Assembly (NCBI GenBank): GCA_964512645.1
Contig: CAZEJS010000030.1
Coordinates: 1-36,670 of the forward strand
Source of the DNA: CAZEJS01 sp964512645
GTDB taxonomy: Bacteria; Actinomycetota; Geothermincolia; Fen-727; Anoxymicrobiaceae
Direction of reading: 5' to 3'
DNA: 36,670 nucleotides
Positions 33,200 to 36,670 of the stretch are shown one piece after another; position 1 is the first letter of the stretch, and every line of letters begins with the position of its first letter. The translations under genes were made by a program, and so were the position numbers. The notes under the pieces are model-generated. The model saw nothing but the letters and a program-made list of their open reading frames with translations, searched no databases and was not told the origin of the DNA.

Positions 33200-33287
33200 T
33201 GACCGGCGAATGTCCGGGATATCTCGGTGGCGAATGTCCGAGGGGCCTGCCAGCGTTTTGACGGAAACGGCTGAGGGGAGGAAAGAG

Positions 33288-33626
33288 ATGAACGTCATTG
33301 CTTACGAGGAAGCGCCGAAACAGGATACGCCCCATGGAGTCGACGTGCGCAAGCTCTTCGATTCCGAGCACGTTCAGGTCATCGAGATCAAGCTGGCGCG
33401 TGGGGAGAGCTTGAAAAAACACATCACCCCGGTCGACGTGGTCTTCTACGTGCTCGAGGGCGCCGGGGAGATCGAGATCGGCGATGAAAAAGTCGCGGTC
33501 AAGCCCGACGACTTGATTGAGAGCCCGAAAGGCATCCCTCACAGGCTTCTCAACGAAAACAGCCCGGCGTTCCGTTTCCTGGTGATGAAGACGCCGAGGC
33601 CGACCACTTCTACCCGAGTACTGTGA
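33288..33626 (+). CDS. small cupin-domain protein
   Basis: A 112-residue single cupin: GESLKKHITPVDVVFYVLEGAGEIEIG and DLIESPKGIPHRLLNEN supply the two cupin motifs, with His residues (H in KKHI and in IPHR) likely binding a metal. Function unknown; such proteins act as metal-binding sensors, isomerases or dioxygenases. GGAGG lies six bases before ATG 33288; upstream starts are less likely. It is followed 26 bases later by the hybrid-cluster gene. Confidence 0.82.
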   Translation: MNVIAYEEAPKQDTPHGVDVRKLFDSEHVQVIEIKLARGESLKKHITPVDVVFYVLEGAGEIEIGDEKVAVKPDDLIESPKGIPHRLLNENSPAFRFLVMKTPRPTTSTRVL

Positions 33627-33652
33627 TTTGGAACGAAAGGAATTAAGGCGAG

Positions 33653-35317
33653 ATGTTCTGTTTTCAGTGCCAGGAGACCGCGAAGAACACGGGGTGTACG
33701 GTCAAGGGAGTCTGTGGCAAGCCGGAAGAGACGGCACTCCTGCAGGACCTGCTGATCTTCGTCCTGAAGGGGATTTCGATATACGGCGTGAAGCAGAAGG
33801 AGCTCGGCGCGCCGGACAGGTCGAACGACAGGTATATTGCCCGGTCGCTCTTCGCGACGATAACCAACGTGGAGTGGGACAACGAACGCTACCTGGACCT
33901 GATAGGCGAGGGCCTGGAGAGGAAGCGAGGCGCCCGTTCGAGATTCCTGACCCTCTTCGAGGAGCGCGAAGGTCACAGGTTCGAAGCGGAACTTCCGGAT
34001 GCGGCGACCTGGGACACGGATGATCCGCAGGAATACAAAGGAAAAGCCGCTGCCGTAGGCGTCCTGGCGACTGAAGACGAGGACGTGCGCTCACTGCGGG
34101 AGTTGTTGATCCTCGGCCTCAAGGGGATCGCCGCGTACGCCGAACACGCCGCGGTGCTGGGATTTCGCAAGGACGAGATATACGACTTCATGATGGAGGC
34201 CCTTGACTCCACGACCCGGGAACTCCCGGTCGCGGAGATGATAGGTCTGGTGCTGAAGGCCGGTGAGTACGCGGTCGAGTCGATGGCGCTGCTGGACGAA
34301 GCGAACACCGCGACCTACGGACATCCGGAGGTCAGCGAGGTCAACATCGGGGTGCGTGGCAACCCCGGGATACTCGTCAGTGGCCACGATCTCAAGGACC
34401 TCGAGGAGCTGCTGGAGCAGACCAGGGGCAGCGGCATAGACGTTTACACCCACGGGGAGATGCTCCCCGCCAACTCCTACCCGGCGTTCAAGAAGTACGA
34501 GAACCTCGCGGGCAATTACGGGGGCTCCTGGTGGCACCAGACCGACGAGTTCGAGTCATTCAACGGGCCGGTTCTCCTCACGACCAACTGCCTGGTCCCG
34601 CCCAGGAAGAACAACACCTACCTCGACCGGCTGTTCACTACCGGTGAAACCGGCTACCCCGGCGCGGTCCACATCCCCGACAGGCCGGAGGGCGGGGCGA
34701 AGGACTTCTCCCCGCTCATCGAGCGGGCCAGGAGCTGCGACCCGCCCACCGAGCTCGAGAGCGGAAAGATAACCGCTGGCTTCGCTCACAACCAGGTGCT
34801 GGCGCTCGCCGACAAGGTGATCGGGGCGGTCAAGAGCGGTGCGATCAAGAGGTTCGTGGTGATGGGAGGGTGCGACGGGCGGCATAAGTCCAGGAGTTAT
34901 TTCACCGGGGTGGCCGAAGCGCTGCCGCCTGATGCTGTCATTCTCACAGCGGGCTGCGCCAAGTACCGCTATAACAAGCTCGACCTGGGCGACATCGGGG
35001 GGATACCCAGGGTGCTCGATGCCGGGCAGTGCAACGACTCCTACTCGCTGGCGGTTATCGCGCTCGAACTCAAGAAGGCATTCGGCCTGGAGGACATCAA
35101 CCAGTTGCCGATATCTTTCGACATCGCGTGGTACGAGCAGAAAGCCGTCGCGGTGCTGCTGGCGCTGTTGTACCTCGGGGTGAAAGGCATCCGGCTGGGG
35201 CCGACGCTGCCGGCGTTCGTCTCTCCCGGGGTTCTCGAGGTGCTGGTGAAGGAGTTCGACATAAAGCCCATCGGTGCTGTTGAGGAGGACGTGGCCGCGA
35301 TAATGGACGGAAAATAG
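33653..35317 (+). CDS. hcp: hybrid-cluster protein (hydroxylamine reductase/NO reductase type)
   Basis: A 554-residue hybrid-cluster protein. The N-terminal cluster ligands C3, C6, C15 and C21 (MFCFQCQETAKNTGC...C) follow the C-x2-C-x8-C-x5-C spacing of class I proteins from strict anaerobes. Hybrid-cluster segments are HDLKDLEELLEQT, YTHGEMLPANSYPAF, GSWWHQ, MGGCDGRH, LTAGCAKYRYN and GQCNDSYS. The protein reduces hydroxylamine in vitro and in some bacteria NO to N2O, protecting against nitrosative stress. Here it is under the PadR-type operon rather than with an Hcr reductase. Cytoplasmic. Confidence 0.93.
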   Translation: MFCFQCQETAKNTGCTVKGVCGKPEETALLQDLLIFVLKGISIYGVKQKELGAPDRSNDRYIARSLFATITNVEWDNERYLDLIGEGLERKRGARSRFLTLFEEREGHRFEAELPDAATWDTDDPQEYKGKAAAVGVLATEDEDVRSLRELLILGLKGIAAYAEHAAVLGFRKDEIYDFMMEALDSTTRELPVAEMIGLVLKAGEYAVESMALLDEANTATYGHPEVSEVNIGVRGNPGILVSGHDLKDLEELLEQTRGSGIDVYTHGEMLPANSYPAFKKYENLAGNYGGSWWHQTDEFESFNGPVLLTTNCLVPPRKNNTYLDRLFTTGETGYPGAVHIPDRPEGGAKDFSPLIERARSCDPPTELESGKITAGFAHNQVLALADKVIGAVKSGAIKRFVVMGGCDGRHKSRSYFTGVAEALPPDAVILTAGCAKYRYNKLDLGDIGGIPRVLDAGQCNDSYSLAVIALELKKAFGLEDINQLPISFDIAWYEQKAVAVLLALLYLGVKGIRLGPTLPAFVSPGVLEVLVKEFDIKPIGAVEEDVAAIMDGK

Positions 35318-35362
35318 GCGGCAACAGGCCGGCGGGCGCGAGAAGAAAGGAATGCGGCGAAG

Positions 35363-35845
35363 ATGTCGGTTACGGCGATAGTGATAGACGCGCTGGTCGC
35401 GGTCTGCCTTGCCGTATCCCTCGTGAAGAGCCGGGAGAAGACGTGGCAGGCGCTCCGGGTCGCCTGGTTCGCCCTCAGGAGAATGGCCCCGATGATACTG
35501 GCCATCATCGCCGTCATCGGCCTGCTAATGGGCTTTGTTCCCCCGAAGTGGATCGCGGGGACGATCGGACCGGATTCCGGCCCGCTGGGGGTCCTCATCG
35601 CCGCCCTGCTTGGTTCGGTGCTCATAATACCGGGGATCATCGCTTTTCCCCTCGCCAGGTCGCTGCTGGACATGGGCGCAAGCGTGATGTCGATTGCCGC
35701 TTTCGTCACGACCCTCATGATGATCGGGTTCGTCTTCATTCCCCTGGAGGTCCAGCTGCTGGGCAAGAAGTTCTGCGTCATCCGCAACAGCCTGTCTTTC
35801 GCCGCGGCGATCATCATCGCCGTGGTGATCGGCATCGTCCTTTGA
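35363..35845 (+). CDS. half-size permease of the DUF318/YraQ type, first half
   Basis: A 160-residue protein with about four or five membrane segments, including VLIIPGIIAFPLARSLLDMGA and FVFIPLEVQLLGKKF. It resembles one half of DUF318/YraQ permeases (COG0701, related to the arsenical permease ArsP), whose full proteins are about 300-350 residues. The second half follows after 13 bases. The two may form one heteromeric transporter. Substrate unknown. Confidence 0.72.
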   Translation: MSVTAIVIDALVAVCLAVSLVKSREKTWQALRVAWFALRRMAPMILAIIAVIGLLMGFVPPKWIAGTIGPDSGPLGVLIAALLGSVLIIPGIIAFPLARSLLDMGASVMSIAAFVTTLMMIGFVFIPLEVQLLGKKFCVIRNSLSFAAAIIIAVVIGIVL

Positions 35846-35858
35846 CGAGGTGGAAGAT

Positions 35859-36446
35859 ATGACACCTGAAACAGAAGGGGAGCAACGGGCGCGGCAGCCT
35901 TTGCGTAAAAGGATCAACTGGTCCTGGGTGTTCTTCGTTGTTGCCGCGCTGACGCTTGTGGTCATGTCGCTGGCCTTTCCCTCGAAGGGCAGAATCGCCG
36001 GCAAGGCGACCTGGGCGTACGTCCGGGAGATGCTGTTCATCTTTCCCGCCGTCCTGGTGGCGATGGGGCTTTTCATGGTATGGGTGAACCGCCAGACGGT
36101 GATGAAGTACCTCGGAGATACGTCAGGTCCCGGCGGACTTCTGCTGGCTATCGCCCTGGGGACGCTCCCAACCGGCCCGCTCTACGTGGCGTTCCCACTC
36201 GCATTGATGCTCATCAAGAAGGGGGCCAGGGTGGCGAACGTAACGGCGTTCCTCTGCTCGTGGGCGGCAATGAGCATCCCGGCGGAATTGATGGAGTTCC
36301 GCTTTCTCGGCTGGAGGTTCACCCTGTTGCGCTTCGGGCTTTCTTTCGCTCTTATAGTGCCCCTCAGTCTGTTCGGAGAGTTCCTGTTCCGACGGTGGGA
36401 CGGTATGCGGGAGCTCGAGATGAAAGACGACCTGGACGCCGCTTGA
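35859..36446 (+). CDS. half-size permease of the DUF318/YraQ type, second half
   Basis: A 195-residue protein with an N-terminal cytoplasmic segment of about 25 residues and four or five membrane segments. Its core (GPGGLLLAIALGTLPTGP, YVAFPLALMLIKKGARVANV, IPAELMEFRFLGWRF) lines up with the preceding protein (GPLGVLIAALLGSVLIIP, IAFPLARSLLDMGASVMSI, IPLEVQLLGKKF), so the two are homologous halves. ATG 35859 follows GAGGTGG; GTG 35850 is possible. Last gene of the PadR operon visible. Confidence 0.72.
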   Translation: MTPETEGEQRARQPLRKRINWSWVFFVVAALTLVVMSLAFPSKGRIAGKATWAYVREMLFIFPAVLVAMGLFMVWVNRQTVMKYLGDTSGPGGLLLAIALGTLPTGPLYVAFPLALMLIKKGARVANVTAFLCSWAAMSIPAELMEFRFLGWRFTLLRFGLSFALIVPLSLFGEFLFRRWDGMRELEMKDDLDAA

Positions 36447-36457
36447 CCTGACGGGGA

Positions 36458-36480
36458 GCGCATGCGCGCAGGCGCCTGCG
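36458..36480. terminator. adjacent GC palindromes after the permease
   Basis: GCGCATGCGC (36458-36467) is followed directly by GCAGGCGCCTGC (36468-36479, extended to 14 bp by CG ends). As a hairpin it may end the PadR operon; no T-run. The remaining 190 bases of the window hold no clear gene. Confidence 0.35.
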
Positions 36481-36670
36481 ACACCTTCAGGAGCCCAGAA
36501 TGATGCGGCGTCCTGGAAAGAACCTGCCGGCGTCCGGTGGGTAAACTCGCGCGCGTGCTCCCCGTGCTCCACGCAAGCCGCCGACGTCCCGGCGCTTCCG
36601 GGCCCGGCCTCCGGGCGGTCGTGTAAAACATGAGTAGGTCTGTAGGGGAAGACGGTTGCTGCCCCGGAAT

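Noticed and set aside
36630..36670. Start of a further plus-strand gene at the right edge (ATG at 36630)
   Set aside because: Only about 13 codons are visible and no ribosome-binding site precedes it; cannot be supported.
1..36670. CRISPR array, tRNA, rRNA, transposase or phage genes
   Set aside because: No regular repeat-spacer pattern, cloverleaf, rRNA segment or transposase/integrase motif was found by reading the window.

Overview
This is about 36.7 kb of GC-rich bacterial DNA with dense, short-spaced operons. The gene content points to an obligate or near-obligate anaerobe: a four-subunit 2-oxoacid:ferredoxin oxidoreductase, a NuoEFG/HydBC-like electron-transfer module, an anaerobic (radical-SAM) sulfatase-maturating enzyme, a hybrid-cluster protein and a selenocysteine peroxiredoxin. 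Tandem surface repeats of the type YLAEGSTAWGF...NPN, together with the overall gene style, are most reminiscent of uncultured deep-branching anaerobic Actinobacteriota (Geothermincolia/OPB41-like). That assignment is inference from protein style; the window holds no rRNA or other phylogenetic marker.

Layout. 1-2276: the 3' end of a repeat-bearing surface protein, a VapC/Phd-type toxin-antitoxin pair on the minus strand with a palindromic operator, and about 0.8 kb of decayed DNA containing a DUF1214-like gene remnant. 2277-8302: a tight seven-gene plus-strand operon, por gamma-delta-alpha-beta followed by NuoE-, NuoF- and NuoG-N-like subunits. 8372-16504: a minus-strand run, in transcription order a sulfatase-maturating radical SAM enzyme, a MOSC protein, an arylsulfatase, an ADP-forming acyl-CoA synthetase alpha-type protein, a secreted or anchored alpha/beta hydrolase and a Cys-rich ferredoxin. 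16579-20011: plus-strand membrane genes GAP/Sap-like, SulP and TauE/SafE. 20309-21721: an MFS transporter behind a structured leader. 21928-25008: a 1026-residue exported polysaccharide deacetylase with TIG domains and four C-terminal repeats, paralogous to the fragment at position 1. 25312-28131: a 12-TM duplicated membrane protein, an acetoacetate-decarboxylase-like protein and an SDR. 28270-29591: a PerR/Fur regulator and a peroxiredoxin whose peroxidatic residue is encoded by UGA followed by a bacterial-type SECIS hairpin. 29839-31940 (minus): MarR, a CPA2 antiporter and a CBS protein. 32260-36446: a DsrE-like gene divergent from a PadR - cupin - hybrid cluster protein - two half-permeases operon, with striking palindromes in the shared intergenic region.

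How the genes may work together. The Por operon would convert a 2-oxoacid to acyl-CoA and pass electrons to ferredoxin and, through the NuoEFG-like module, to NAD(P). The acyl-CoA synthetase alpha protein could use such acyl-CoA for ATP synthesis if a beta subunit exists elsewhere. Sulfatase, its activating enzyme, SulP and TauE/SafE form a sulfur-ester release and anion traffic neighbourhood. PerR/PrxU and PadR/Hcp look like two separate oxidative/nitrosative stress units. The most notable single feature is the selenoprotein peroxiredoxin; the most interesting possible complex is the Por-NuoEFG fusion operon.
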